DNA of 64,000 nucleotides from an uncultured Clostridia bacterium (lineage in GTDB: Bacteria > Bacillota > Clostridia > Christensenellales > Borkfalkiaceae). Positions 24,290 to 33,918 of this stretch are shown in pieces. The DNA lies in assembly GCA_904419075.1 (NCBI GenBank), contig CAJFQM010000001.1, positions 1-64,000 on the forward strand. The letters run 5' to 3'. Under the pieces are notes generated by a model that made no database searches, was not told the origin of the DNA, and saw nothing but the letters and a program-made list of their open reading frames with translations. The stretch's first letter is position 1; each line of letters begins with the position of its first letter. A program made the translations under genes and the position numbers.

Positions 24290-25573
24290 ATGAAAATCGT
24301 AAAAGTAGTTGTAGTCGGTTTCGGAGACAGGGGCGGCGCGTATACGAAATATGCGATCGATCACCCCGACAGATTGAAGGTGCAGGCCGTGGTAGATCCC
24401 GATCCTTTTCGTCGTCAGCTTGCCAAGGAACGTTTTTCTTTATCGGAAGAAATGCTGTTTGAAAGTGTGACAGATTGCGTAAATCGGGGAAAGATCGCCG
24501 ATGCGGTCATCAATACCACGATGGACGAACTACATATCGAAACCGCGTTGCCTTTTTTGAAACTCGGCTATGACATGTTGCTTGAAAAACCCGTTACCAA
24601 CAATAAAAAAGATCTCCTTATGCTGAAAAGCATCGCGGACAGATACGGCTGCAAGTTGATGGTTTGTCACGTGCTCCGCTATACTCCGTTTTACTTAAAA
24701 ATCAAGGAAATCGTTCTGAGCGGAGAAATCGGGAAAATCGTGGAGATAGAATCCAACGAAATGGTAGGCGTGGCGCATGCCAGCGCTTCTTATATCCGAG
24801 GAAAATGGAATAATCGAGAAAAGTGCGGTTCCTCTATGCTCCTTGCGAAGTGCTGTCACGATATGGATCTTTTGTGTTGGTTCAACAGCGGTACGGCGCC
24901 CGTCAAGGCAGCGAGCTACGGCGGCAGACACTATTTTATTCCCGAAAATGCTCCTTCGGGTGCGGGGACGAGGTGTCTTATAGACTGTAAGGCGGAAAAA
25001 GAATGTCCGTATTCCTGCAAAAAACTGCTTTTGGACAATGAGTATTTCAATCAGTATACGTTCACCTGCCTGAACAAAAAATACGAAGACTTGACTTATG
25101 AGGAGAAAAAACGCTCCTTGGAGACGGATAATCCGCAAGGGAGATGTATTTTCAAAACGGATGCGGATATCGTGGACAGACAGGCGGTCATCGTGGAATT
25201 TGCCGACGGCTCGGTTGCGACGCACAGCATGGTGTCCGGCGTCGCCCGCCCGGGAAGAAATATTCACATTATCGGAACGAAGGGGGAAATTCAAGGCTTT
25301 TTGGAGGACAATAAATTTAAGGTGCGTACCTATAATCCCCAAAATTGCCTGTATTTTGAACGGGAAGAAGAAATTACGAATGTCGTCGCGGGCGACGGTC
25401 ACAGCGGCGGAGACAGCCGTATCGTCAACGATTTCGTCAATATGGAGCTGGGCCTTCCCCGCTCGATTTCCTCGACGGTGATAGAGGATTCCATAAACGG
25501 ACATTTAATCGTATACGCGGCGGACGAATCGCTCGATAACGGCGGAGTGAGCGTTAAGATAGAATCGATATGA
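24290..25573 (+). CDS. Gfo/Idh/MocA-family oxidoreductase
   Basis: A 427-residue NAD(P)-dependent sugar oxidoreductase or related enzyme. The Rossmann GFGDRGGAY motif lies near residue 10, LLEKPVTNN near 100 and a catalytic-type HDMD in CCHDMDLLCW near 189. A Cys-containing insert (ECPYSCKKLL) is seen in a subgroup of the family. ATG at 24290 has a GGGAG site; an ATG at 24275 is the alternative. It is the first gene of the glycan operon and overlaps the glycosidase downstream by ATGA. The sugar substrate is unknown. Confidence 0.85.
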   Translation: MKIVKVVVVGFGDRGGAYTKYAIDHPDRLKVQAVVDPDPFRRQLAKERFSLSEEMLFESVTDCVNRGKIADAVINTTMDELHIETALPFLKLGYDMLLEKPVTNNKKDLLMLKSIADRYGCKLMVCHVLRYTPFYLKIKEIVLSGEIGKIVEIESNEMVGVAHASASYIRGKWNNREKCGSSMLLAKCCHDMDLLCWFNSGTAPVKAASYGGRHYFIPENAPSGAGTRCLIDCKAEKECPYSCKKLLLDNEYFNQYTFTCLNKKYEDLTYEEKKRSLETDNPQGRCIFKTDADIVDRQAVIVEFADGSVATHSMVSGVARPGRNIHIIGTKGEIQGFLEDNKFKVRTYNPQNCLYFEREEEITNVVAGDGHSGGDSRIVNDFVNMELGLPRSISSTVIEDSINGHLIVYAADESLDNGGVSVKIESI

Positions 25574-27549
25574 GAACACGAGCAACTTGGATTTGGTACC
25601 CGGGGGATTTCGAAGCGGCGCTTTTCAATAAGTGCATGGCGAGAAGATACGAACGGGACGTACTGATTACGCCTTTTTGGCGTATGGACAGCCATTTTGT
25701 AACCGTCAAGTTCTATGCGAAATTCAATCTTCCCGAAAGGGACAGAATCGACATAAAGGCGGACGGGAGCTTTAATATTTTCGTTGATAAGCTCGGCTAT
25801 ATCCGCGATTTCAAGGGATACGTGGATTTGGAGTCGGGGGAATATGAAATGCAGATACTCGTCAACAATGTGGCGGCGCTGCCCTGCGTCTATGTGGACG
25901 GCAAATATCTGAAATCGGGCGGCGATACGTTTACCGTCACCTGTCAGGATAATGTCTTTTATCCTGCCGCGTGCTGGAATTTCGACTCCCCGGAACAAAG
26001 TCCCAATTCCTATCGGCTCGCCACTCGGGAAACCCCGTATCTGACAAAGGAAATCCTCCCCGACGGTATATTGTACGATTTCGGGCGCGAAATAACGGCG
26101 GGACTCCGTTTTGAGCGTGCTTTTTCCCCCATAGCCTGTTATTACGGAGAATCGCGGGAAGAGGCTCTGGACAAAGAAAATTGTGAGCAGACGGATTTTC
26201 TTTCGCCCTTGAAAGGAACTGCGGAAACGGAATTTACGAAGGCTTTCCGTTACGTATACGTTGTCTCCCGAACGCCTTACGGGGAACTGACCGCATTGGA
26301 AGAGGCGCCCGACGAACCTCTCTGTTCGTTCGAGTGCGGGGACGAACGCCTGAAACGGATTTTTGATACGGCGCTTTATACGTTCGGGCTCTGTAAAAAA
26401 GAATTTATTCTTGACGGAGTCAAGCGTGACAGGTGGGCATGGTGCGGAGACGTTTACCAAAGCGCACTCGTAAATTATTATTCCTATCACGATACAGAGG
26501 TCGTCAAACGTTCCCTTCGAGCGCTGAAAGGAAAGGAGCCCGTCGACGCGCATATCAATCATATTACCGACTACACTATGTATTGGATTTTATCGCTCTG
26601 CGATTATTACCGATATACGGGTGACGGGAAATTTATCGAAGAAATGCTTCCTTGGGCAGAAAAATATATGTCCTTTCTCAAAGGGAGAACGAACGAGGAC
26701 GGATTTCTTTATTACCATCCCGACGATTGGATGTTTATCGATTGGGCGCCCATGGATAACCGAGGAATCACCTCCTTTGAACAGATTCTTTATTCGGCGG
26801 CGTTGAAAGGATATTCTGAGCTCTGTGAAGTATGCGGGAAGGACGGGACGGCGTATCTCGTCCAGTCCGAAAGACTTTGGAAAAAAACAGTGGAGACTTT
26901 TTGGCGTGACGGGAAATTTTTACACGGGAAAATCGACGGGCGGCTCACGGGCGAGGTGACGAGATACGCAAATATGTTCGCCGTACTCTACGGATTTGCC
27001 GATGAAAAGATGCGGGAGGATATTTGGAAAAATGTTCTCGGAAATCCTAAAATCCAACAGATAACGACGCCGTATATGAAGTTTTACGAATTAAAGACTA
27101 TGGCGGAATACGGTCGGTTCGATGAAATAATGGACGAAATTCGCAGTTATTGGGGCGGTATGCTCGACAGCGGCGCTACGACCTTTTGGGAAACCTTCGA
27201 TCCCACGGAGAAGGGACTTGAAAAGTATGCCATGTACGGACGGAAATACGGCAAAAGTCTCTGTCACGCTTGGGGAGCTTCGCCCGTATATCTCATCGCC
27301 GCATATATAATCGGAATACAACCGGAAAAAAATAGCTTTAAGTGCCGTCCCAAGCTCGGCGTGCTGCCGCCTTTCCGTTTCATCTGCCCGACTGCGGGAG
27401 GATTGCTGACGCTCGGTTATGACGGCAAGAAATTTTCCGCCTTTGCGGAAGGCTGCCACGGAACGCTTGAATTTGAGAAGAACAGCGGTTTTCCGAAAGG
27501 GAGTATCGAGATCGAAAGCGGGAGGAAGTACATCTTTGAAAAGGAATAA
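25570..27549 (+). CDS. GH78-like alpha-L-rhamnosidase
   Basis: A 659-residue cytoplasmic glycoside hydrolase with no signal peptide. After N-terminal beta domains comes an (alpha/alpha)6 barrel. LDGVKRDRWAWCGD near 283-296 matches the acidic motif of GH78 that carries the general acid, and FWETFDPTEK plus SLCHAWGASP near 540-580 are family hallmarks. It is shorter than most GH78 enzymes (about 900), lacking extra N-terminal modules. Being intracellular, it probably trims imported rhamnosides. An AraC regulator follows four bases later. Confidence 0.82.
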   Translation: MRTRATWIWYPGDFEAALFNKCMARRYERDVLITPFWRMDSHFVTVKFYAKFNLPERDRIDIKADGSFNIFVDKLGYIRDFKGYVDLESGEYEMQILVNNVAALPCVYVDGKYLKSGGDTFTVTCQDNVFYPAACWNFDSPEQSPNSYRLATRETPYLTKEILPDGILYDFGREITAGLRFERAFSPIACYYGESREEALDKENCEQTDFLSPLKGTAETEFTKAFRYVYVVSRTPYGELTALEEAPDEPLCSFECGDERLKRIFDTALYTFGLCKKEFILDGVKRDRWAWCGDVYQSALVNYYSYHDTEVVKRSLRALKGKEPVDAHINHITDYTMYWILSLCDYYRYTGDGKFIEEMLPWAEKYMSFLKGRTNEDGFLYYHPDDWMFIDWAPMDNRGITSFEQILYSAALKGYSELCEVCGKDGTAYLVQSERLWKKTVETFWRDGKFLHGKIDGRLTGEVTRYANMFAVLYGFADEKMREDIWKNVLGNPKIQQITTPYMKFYELKTMAEYGRFDEIMDEIRSYWGGMLDSGATTFWETFDPTEKGLEKYAMYGRKYGKSLCHAWGASPVYLIAAYIIGIQPEKNSFKCRPKLGVLPPFRFICPTAGGLLTLGYDGKKFSAFAEGCHGTLEFEKNSGFPKGSIEIESGRKYIFEKE

Positions 27550-27552
27550 ATT

Positions 27553-28383
27553 ATGTCGTTCAGTTTGAAAATGTTCGATTCAAAAGTCAACGTGGCCGTA
27601 GTGGAGAGCGGCGGAGTAGGATCTATCGTACCCCACTCGCACGAGTTTGTCGAAACGGTCTATGTCAAAAGCGGCCACGGAGAACACATCATCGGAGATA
27701 AACACGTAAAAATCGAAAAGGGGAATCTTTTCGTCATTGCCGACAAGAGCGTGGTACATTCGATTATTCCGCTGGGAAACGCCGATGAATTTACTATTCT
27801 GAATATCATTTTCCCCTATGAATTTTATCGTTTTAACTACTATCTTTTGAAGCCTGAACACGTCTATCATGTAAAGGATATCCCGAACGGAGAAGCGTTG
27901 ATTGAACGAATCCGCGCGGAATATTCGGAAAAAAAATGGCTTTACGGGGAGATGACGCACGCCTTGACGCAGGTGCTCATGAGCGAGATTTTCAGGCTCA
28001 CGCCGACCAAGCGGAGGAAGACTGAACGGGACGGAAGTACGCAGAAACAAAACGTGGATTACATCGATACCGCAATGAAATTCATTCATTCGCATTACGA
28101 CAGTCAAATAGACGTAGATGACGTGGCTTCGGCGTGCGGAGTTTGTAAGGCATATATTCAGAGACTGTTCAGAAAGGAAAGGGATACCTCTATCAAGGAA
28201 TATCTTATCAAATACAGGATAGAGCAAAGCTGTAAATATCTCATCAATACCGATTATTCGGTAGCGGTGGTATCCGAAATGGTGGGATTTAACGACATCA
28301 AATATTTCTATATGAAGTTTAAGGAAATCGTCGGGATGACGCCCATTCAATACAAGCAATCGCAAGGAGGAAGAACGCGATGA
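27553..28383 (+). CDS. AraC-family transcriptional regulator
   Basis: A 276-residue regulator with an N-terminal cupin sensor (about 10-100; VPHSHEFVETVYV) and a C-terminal double helix-turn-helix (about 178-272; VDDVASACGVCKAYIQRLFRK and MVGFNDIKYFYMKFKEIVG). Proteins of this type bind a sugar through the cupin and activate glycan operons. It overlaps the permease gene by ATGA, so it is inside the operon it probably controls. Confidence 0.92.
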   Translation: MSFSLKMFDSKVNVAVVESGGVGSIVPHSHEFVETVYVKSGHGEHIIGDKHVKIEKGNLFVIADKSVVHSIIPLGNADEFTILNIIFPYEFYRFNYYLLKPEHVYHVKDIPNGEALIERIRAEYSEKKWLYGEMTHALTQVLMSEIFRLTPTKRRKTERDGSTQKQNVDYIDTAMKFIHSHYDSQIDVDDVASACGVCKAYIQRLFRKERDTSIKEYLIKYRIEQSCKYLINTDYSVAVVSEMVGFNDIKYFYMKFKEIVGMTPIQYKQSQGGRTR

Positions 28384-29849
28384 CCGCGGAAAAATCAATG
28401 ACGAAGCTGCAAAGGGAAAAGGGGCGGAAGGAAGCGGAAAACAGTCTGATAGTCAAGACGATTATTCAGCTCGGACTCATGCTTTTTGTTGCGGCGGTTT
28501 TTCTGTTCAGCGGCTATATCACTTATTCCGACGAGACAATGTCCGTCCCTTTGACGGGCGGAAATGCCATTTTAAGTTTGTTTTACGGCTGCAAGCTCGG
28601 ATATGTCAATTACGGAAACGTCGTTTATATTACCGTGCCATGGTATGCCGTTGCCGTCGGATTGGTCTGCGTGGCCGCGCCTGTCGGTTTCGCCGTATGG
28701 GGAGCCGTAGAAGGATTTGTAAAAAAGCGTGACCTCCCCGTTCTCGGTATCGCGCAAATGGGATTTGCCGCGTTTCTCGTCTTATTTTACGTCCTTTGTC
28801 TCACGTGCGATTTTATCGGCGCCACGTCGGGGACGGGGGAAAGGCTTCCCTTTTATAAATTATATGAAATTCGGCCGTTGTTTCTTCTCACTGCCTTCTT
28901 GTTTTTACTCGCGGGCGGGGTTCAGTATGGTTGTCGGCTTACGCAGATTCCCGCGGTCAAAAGATTTTTTCCTTTCTATTTGATTCTCGTGATTCCCACG
29001 TTGCTGATACTTATATTCAACGTATATCCCAGCATTTTACAGACAATTTTGGCATTCAAAAATTATCTTTTGAAAGACGGAGTTTGGGGCAGCGAGTGGA
29101 TAGGATTGGAAAACTTCCGTTACATAGTGTCCAATCCCGACATGAGAATGGTCATCTGGCAAACGATTTATCTTAGTTTTTTAAGGTTGCTGGCGGGTAT
29201 CATTCCCGCGGTATTTTTCGCGCTGGTGTTCTATCATATCACCTCCAAGAGATACCGCTCCGTGGTGCAGACGATTGTCTATATTCCGCATTTTTTCAGT
29301 TGGGTAGTCATCTATGCGATCGTATCCGCCTTCCTCACGCCGAACGGCGTCGTCAATAATATCATAGTGAATCTGTTTCACGGCGAGCCGATAGATTTTC
29401 TCTCAAAGCCCGAATTGTTCTATACGAATATGATTTTTTCTTCCATCTGGAAAGAAGCGGGCTGGGGGTCTATTTTGTTCATGGCCAGTCTGATGGGAAT
29501 CGATAAATCTCTGTATGAAGCGGCTTCCATAGACGGAGCGGGAGTCATGCGCAAAATGTGGCATATCACACTCCCCGGAATGGTGCCAATTCTGGTCTAT
29601 CAGGTCGTCATGGCGGTGGGCAATCTTCTCAAAGGCGCAGGGGGAGAACAGATTCTCATTTTCTCCACCAGCGCGGTACAGAACAATAAAGCTTTGGTTA
29701 TCGATACATGGCTGTATTGGGAGGGCTTGCAGGAGCTCAAATACGGGCTTTCGGGCGCGATTTCCTTCGTTCAGGCGGTGATCGGTTTCGCGATGGTCAT
29801 CGGCGCGCATAAACTTTCACAAAAACTCGTCGGAATCGGTGCATGGTAA
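28380..29849 (+). CDS. ABC sugar transporter permease (LplB-like)
   Basis: A 489-residue membrane protein. The C-terminal part (about 200-480) is a CUT1 permease with the EAA loop EAASIDGAGVMRKMWHITLP that docks the ATPase. The first 190 residues add about four helices not found in the usual 300-residue family members. It pairs with the permease at 29863 and the lipoprotein at 30781. No ATPase gene is present, as is common where one MsmK-type ATPase serves many importers. Confidence 0.9.
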   Translation: MTAEKSMTKLQREKGRKEAENSLIVKTIIQLGLMLFVAAVFLFSGYITYSDETMSVPLTGGNAILSLFYGCKLGYVNYGNVVYITVPWYAVAVGLVCVAAPVGFAVWGAVEGFVKKRDLPVLGIAQMGFAAFLVLFYVLCLTCDFIGATSGTGERLPFYKLYEIRPLFLLTAFLFLLAGGVQYGCRLTQIPAVKRFFPFYLILVIPTLLILIFNVYPSILQTILAFKNYLLKDGVWGSEWIGLENFRYIVSNPDMRMVIWQTIYLSFLRLLAGIIPAVFFALVFYHITSKRYRSVVQTIVYIPHFFSWVVIYAIVSAFLTPNGVVNNIIVNLFHGEPIDFLSKPELFYTNMIFSSIWKEAGWGSILFMASLMGIDKSLYEAASIDGAGVMRKMWHITLPGMVPILVYQVVMAVGNLLKGAGGEQILIFSTSAVQNNKALVIDTWLYWEGLQELKYGLSGAISFVQAVIGFAMVIGAHKLSQKLVGIGAW

Positions 29850-29862
29850 AGGAGGGGATAAG

Positions 29863-30747
29863 ATGATAAGAAGCAAAGACGATAAAATTTTTGAAATCGT
29901 ATGTATTGTCCTCGCCAGCTTGTTTATGCTCGTTTGCCTCTATCCGCTCCTTTATTCGCTGGGTATTTCCCTCTGCGGAGAGGCGGAATGGACGGAAAAA
30001 AACGGACTTATCCTGCTCTTTCCCTCCTCGCCCACTTTCCTCGCTTATCGGAAAATTTTCGGCGTGGGAAGCTATGTCCTCAAAGCGCTTTGGATGTCCC
30101 TTTTGAGGACGGTAGTCGGAACTCTTACGTCCGTTTCAATCAATGCGCTGGTAGGATATGCGCTCTCACGGGGAAAATTCCCGGGGAAAGATAAGTATAT
30201 CTATCTCTTGCTCTTTACAATATTCTTTTCGGGCGGACTCATTCCCAATTATCTCGTCATTAAGGAACTCAACCTTCTGAATAATTTTTGGGCGCTCATT
30301 TTGCCCAATATCGTAAGCGCTTGGAATATCCTCATCTTCAAGCAGTTTTTCCTCGGTATCCCGGCGGAGATACAGGAGGCGGCGACCGTGGACGGAATCG
30401 GGGAAATGCGGCTGTTCACTTCCATTATCCTGCCGCTCTCTACGCCCGTCGTCGCGTCTATCGGACTCTTTACCATGGTCGCGCATTGGAATAACTGGTT
30501 CGACGTCATGATTTACATCGACCAAGCTCATTCCGCGCTTTGGACCTTGCAATATTACATCATGATCAATTTCAATAATCTCGCTCAAATCGATTCCTCG
30601 GTCATCGAGATTACGGGCGGGGGAGTGACGCAGGAAACGCTGCGAATGGCGCTGACGATTACGGGATTTTTGCCTATACTCTGTATCTATCCCTTTTTCC
30701 AGAAATTCTTTAAGGACGGCGTATATCTCGGTGCCGTCAAGGGTTAA
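29863..30747 (+). CDS. ABC sugar transporter permease (YtcP-like)
   Basis: A 294-residue CUT1 permease with six helices and the EAA loop EAATVDGIGEMRLFTSIILP (about 175-195). The Gly-rich YALSRGKFPGKDKY segment and the C-terminal YLGAVKG are typical of the YtcP/LplC branch for oligosaccharides. The start is ATG 29863 after AAAGGAGGGG. Confidence 0.92.
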   Translation: MIRSKDDKIFEIVCIVLASLFMLVCLYPLLYSLGISLCGEAEWTEKNGLILLFPSSPTFLAYRKIFGVGSYVLKALWMSLLRTVVGTLTSVSINALVGYALSRGKFPGKDKYIYLLLFTIFFSGGLIPNYLVIKELNLLNNFWALILPNIVSAWNILIFKQFFLGIPAEIQEAATVDGIGEMRLFTSIILPLSTPVVASIGLFTMVAHWNNWFDVMIYIDQAHSALWTLQYYIMINFNNLAQIDSSVIEITGGGVTQETLRMALTITGFLPILCIYPFFQKFFKDGVYLGAVKG

Positions 30748-30780
30748 AAAAACAAATTCCAATTCGGAGGAGTTAAAATT

Positions 30781-32541
30781 ATGAAAACATTCAAAAAAAT
30801 ACTTTGTACGACGATAGCCGCCGTAGTGACCTTGGCCGCGACGGGTTGCGGTGATGGAAATATTGTCGGCGGGATTACGTCGTCCGATAATATCACGATT
30901 CTGACGACCGCCGCGGTAGGTACGCCCACAACGGAAAATGACCCGTATAAACAGTACATAAAGGATAATTACGGACTCAATGCCACTTTGATTGCAGCGA
31001 CTGATTTCGCTACGACGGCTCAGCTTCAATTTTCCAATACCGAGAATATGCCCGACATCGTGGCGTTTGAGAGCGTGGATTCCTTCCGTACCATTTTTAA
31101 TCAGGGCGTGCTCCTTTCCGACTGGACGCCGTATCTCGATAAAATGCCCAATTTTTCCAAAATCATCAATACGGAGGACGCCGACCGCCCTGGAGAACCG
31201 TCTATTGCGAAGCTCATGCTTACGGAAGAGGATAAGCTGACGGCGCTTTGGACTTTGCCCGACCCTCCGACTTGGTCTTTGAAAATCCGGGAGGACTGGG
31301 CGGACGAATATCGTGCGACCACGGAGCCTTATTATCTCGACGGTCAAATATACTATCCTGCGGGAAATACGGCTACGGACGGCGGGGAATGGCAGCCGAA
31401 TACGCCCGACGACCTTCTCAATTTCGCGCGATTTATCAAGATTACCAAAAATCCCGATCAAAATAACTTGACCTGTTTCGGCTTCTCGACCGCGGGTGAG
31501 CAAAAGGACTTCGGCGTTTTGGGAACATGGATTCCCCTGATGTACGGCTCTGTATGTCAACTTCCTTGGGGAATTTATTTCGACGAGGAAGGGAACGTAG
31601 ATTTCGGCATTACGGACGGAACGGAAAAGAAGATGCTCGATTTTATTTCCACGCTCATCAAAGAAGAGCTTATTGAACCGAATTGGTATTATCAGAACGC
31701 TTCGCAAAAGACGTCCACCGCGGGCAAAATCGGTATCGAATGGTATACGGGCGAACTGAGCGAGACGACGCAGGCTTATTATACGAGAAACAATATCATA
31801 GACCCCGCAACGGGAGAGGTTTACGATACGAAAGATTGGTGGGAAACCTACCCCGTTCCCAAGGATCCTGCCAGTCCTTACGGCGGCTATCAGCCCTCGG
31901 ACGGATTCCTCGGCACCATTATCACCGTTTCCGTAAAAGCGGCTAACGATACGGAAAAAATGCAGAAAATCATTAAATTCCTCGACGACCTCGCAATGAC
32001 AAAGACGGAAAACGCCGACGGTACGGTGACTTATAACCGCTCAAAGGCCTATGACGCACTTCGTTGGGGGGTAGGGATTGAGGACAGCCTCAATTTCCAG
32101 ACGATTGAAAATTCCTCTCAGGTGTATATCTATACCGGCGATGAAGCGGAAGGAACGGAGCGCTCCTATCGCTCGCAATACCCCGGTGCTTGGGATTGGG
32201 GAATGTTTTTCCGCTCCACCGACGACGGCGTAGTGCAGGGGACTACCTCGCCCGTAGTCACTTCTATCGTCAATAAGGTCATTGAACACGATTCCACGAC
32301 GGCAGGCTATAAGCGCCGTTTGCAATACGGCTCGGTTCTGAAACTCGATTCCTCCGTCATTTCGACGCTCACGAAGAAAATGCAAGAGTTTGAATATAAG
32401 TACGTCAACGACAAAAATAAGACTGCGGCGGCCGCTCAAAAGATGTACGATGATTTTGTTGCGGACTGGAAAAAGAGCGGCGGAACGGAGCTCCTCAAAG
32501 AGGCAGAAAAGCAATTCCGTTCTTACGGCTGGATAAAATGA
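30781..32541 (+). CDS. Extracellular oligosaccharide-binding lipoprotein
   Basis: A 586-residue family-1 solute-binding protein of the large LplA type. Its lipobox ends ATGC (Cys at about 23), which anchors it outside the membrane. It should deliver glycan fragments to the two permeases upstream. The many Trp and Tyr residues (WTPY, WYYQN, DWWETYP) fit aromatic stacking on sugars. The start follows CGGAGGAG. Confidence 0.92.
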   Translation: MKTFKKILCTTIAAVVTLAATGCGDGNIVGGITSSDNITILTTAAVGTPTTENDPYKQYIKDNYGLNATLIAATDFATTAQLQFSNTENMPDIVAFESVDSFRTIFNQGVLLSDWTPYLDKMPNFSKIINTEDADRPGEPSIAKLMLTEEDKLTALWTLPDPPTWSLKIREDWADEYRATTEPYYLDGQIYYPAGNTATDGGEWQPNTPDDLLNFARFIKITKNPDQNNLTCFGFSTAGEQKDFGVLGTWIPLMYGSVCQLPWGIYFDEEGNVDFGITDGTEKKMLDFISTLIKEELIEPNWYYQNASQKTSTAGKIGIEWYTGELSETTQAYYTRNNIIDPATGEVYDTKDWWETYPVPKDPASPYGGYQPSDGFLGTIITVSVKAANDTEKMQKIIKFLDDLAMTKTENADGTVTYNRSKAYDALRWGVGIEDSLNFQTIENSSQVYIYTGDEAEGTERSYRSQYPGAWDWGMFFRSTDDGVVQGTTSPVVTSIVNKVIEHDSTTAGYKRRLQYGSVLKLDSSVISTLTKKMQEFEYKYVNDKNKTAAAAQKMYDDFVADWKKSGGTELLKEAEKQFRSYGWIK

Positions 32542-32559
32542 GGGAGGGGAAACCGCAAG

Positions 32560-33918
32560 ATGATGAAAAAATTTCTTTCGCTGTCCGCCGCGGTGCTTTT
32601 AGCGTTCAGCCTGCTTTCCGTGCCCGCAGTCGAAACGAACGCAAAGGCAGAGGAATCTTCCGCCGAGGCCTCGCCGTATGTTTTGGATTTTTCCGACGAA
32701 AATACAGCGGAGAGGCTCATGCCCGTGTATGTCGCCGAAAATGCGGCTAAGGGGGAAGAGGAGTCACTCTCGGAACATTGGTTGTCGGATACAAAAGCGG
32801 GTACACTGACGAGAATCAACGACGTCGGCGGGCAAGACGTTACGGGGAATTACGCGGCGCTCTATTTCAAGGATTGTTACCTTCGATATTTTGAACTCAC
32901 GGCGGAAATAAAAATCGGAGCCGCGGGACTCGAAGGAATTATTTTCGGCAACAAGGATATGTCTTTGAGGCACATGGCGAGCGGGAACGGCGTCTATTTC
33001 ATGCCTGACCCGTGCGTGGAAGTGAAAGGACTGACGATCAGTAAACCTTCGACCTCTTCAAAATTTGCGGCAAAGGACGATTTTTATAAATTTACCGTAG
33101 CTGTCTGCGAGGAATATTTCCGGGTATATGTAGACGATGTCTTGCGGATAGATACCCAATATCCCGCCGAACTTATCGAATACGGACGAGTGGGGCTGTT
33201 CACCGCAAATACGGAAGGAGCTTTCCGAGGAAAGGTGGAAATCTATCCTTTGACGGCGGACGGAGAGAAGCAAAGTTTTGAGAAGGCGGCTTTGGTGGAA
33301 GGGATCGAGGCCGAAGAAGAAACGATTGAAATGGAGTACGGAGATGACCCCGTAAAACTCGGATATCGTATATTGCCCGAAAACAGCGCCGAAAAGGCAG
33401 TCCGTTTTCTGTCGGAAAACCCCGATGTGGCGACGGTAGATACGGACGGATATCTGCATGCGTTAAAGGAGGGGACGACGGTTATCCAAATGATTACGAA
33501 GGACGGCGGTTTTATCGCGGAGACGGTAGTACAGGTGACAAAGACGATTCCCGAAATCGCAGGAGTGACCTTGAATGTCAATGACGCGGCTCTTTCCGTC
33601 GGGGAAAAACTGTATCTCGAAGCGGGGTATTATCCCGCCGAGGCGGAAAATTTGGGCTTCAAGTGGAGCAGTTCGGATACGTCGGTCGCTATCGTCAACA
33701 ACGGAACGGTAACTGCGATGGGAGAGGGTGAATGTGTGATTTCCGTGCGTGACTATTACGGAAATTTCAAGGCTGAATGCAAAGTCGTCGTGGGAACAAA
33801 GAAATCGGAATCGGAGGGAGGCTGTAAATCCAACCTGAGCGGTATTTCCGTGGCGGCCGTGGCGATGCTCGCGGCGGCAGGATTCTCGTTAAAAGCAAGG
33901 AGGAACAAAAATGGGTAA
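32560..33918 (+). CDS. Secreted Ig-like domain protein with Gly-Cys/TM/Arg tail
   Basis: A 452-residue exported protein. A signal peptide (about 1-28) is followed by a jelly-roll, LamG/DUF1080-like region (about 45-235) and two BIG2-type Ig-like domains (about 245-330 and 335-412; KEGTTVIQMI, GEGECVISVRD). The end is SESEGGC, a hydrophobic helix and KARRNKNG. No catalytic residues are evident, so it probably binds carbohydrate. The tail matches those at 38873 and 42018, which suggests sorting to the envelope. Confidence 0.8.
   Translation: MMKKFLSLSAAVLLAFSLLSVPAVETNAKAEESSAEASPYVLDFSDENTAERLMPVYVAENAAKGEEESLSEHWLSDTKAGTLTRINDVGGQDVTGNYAALYFKDCYLRYFELTAEIKIGAAGLEGIIFGNKDMSLRHMASGNGVYFMPDPCVEVKGLTISKPSTSSKFAAKDDFYKFTVAVCEEYFRVYVDDVLRIDTQYPAELIEYGRVGLFTANTEGAFRGKVEIYPLTADGEKQSFEKAALVEGIEAEEETIEMEYGDDPVKLGYRILPENSAEKAVRFLSENPDVATVDTDGYLHALKEGTTVIQMITKDGGFIAETVVQVTKTIPEIAGVTLNVNDAALSVGEKLYLEAGYYPAEAENLGFKWSSSDTSVAIVNNGTVTAMGEGECVISVRDYYGNFKAECKVVVGTKKSESEGGCKSNLSGISVAAVAMLAAAGFSLKARRNKNG

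Noticed and set aside
24081-24293. A 70-codon frame before the first gene of the glycan operon.
   Set aside because: It starts within the promoter and lacks a ribosome site; more likely untranslated leader.
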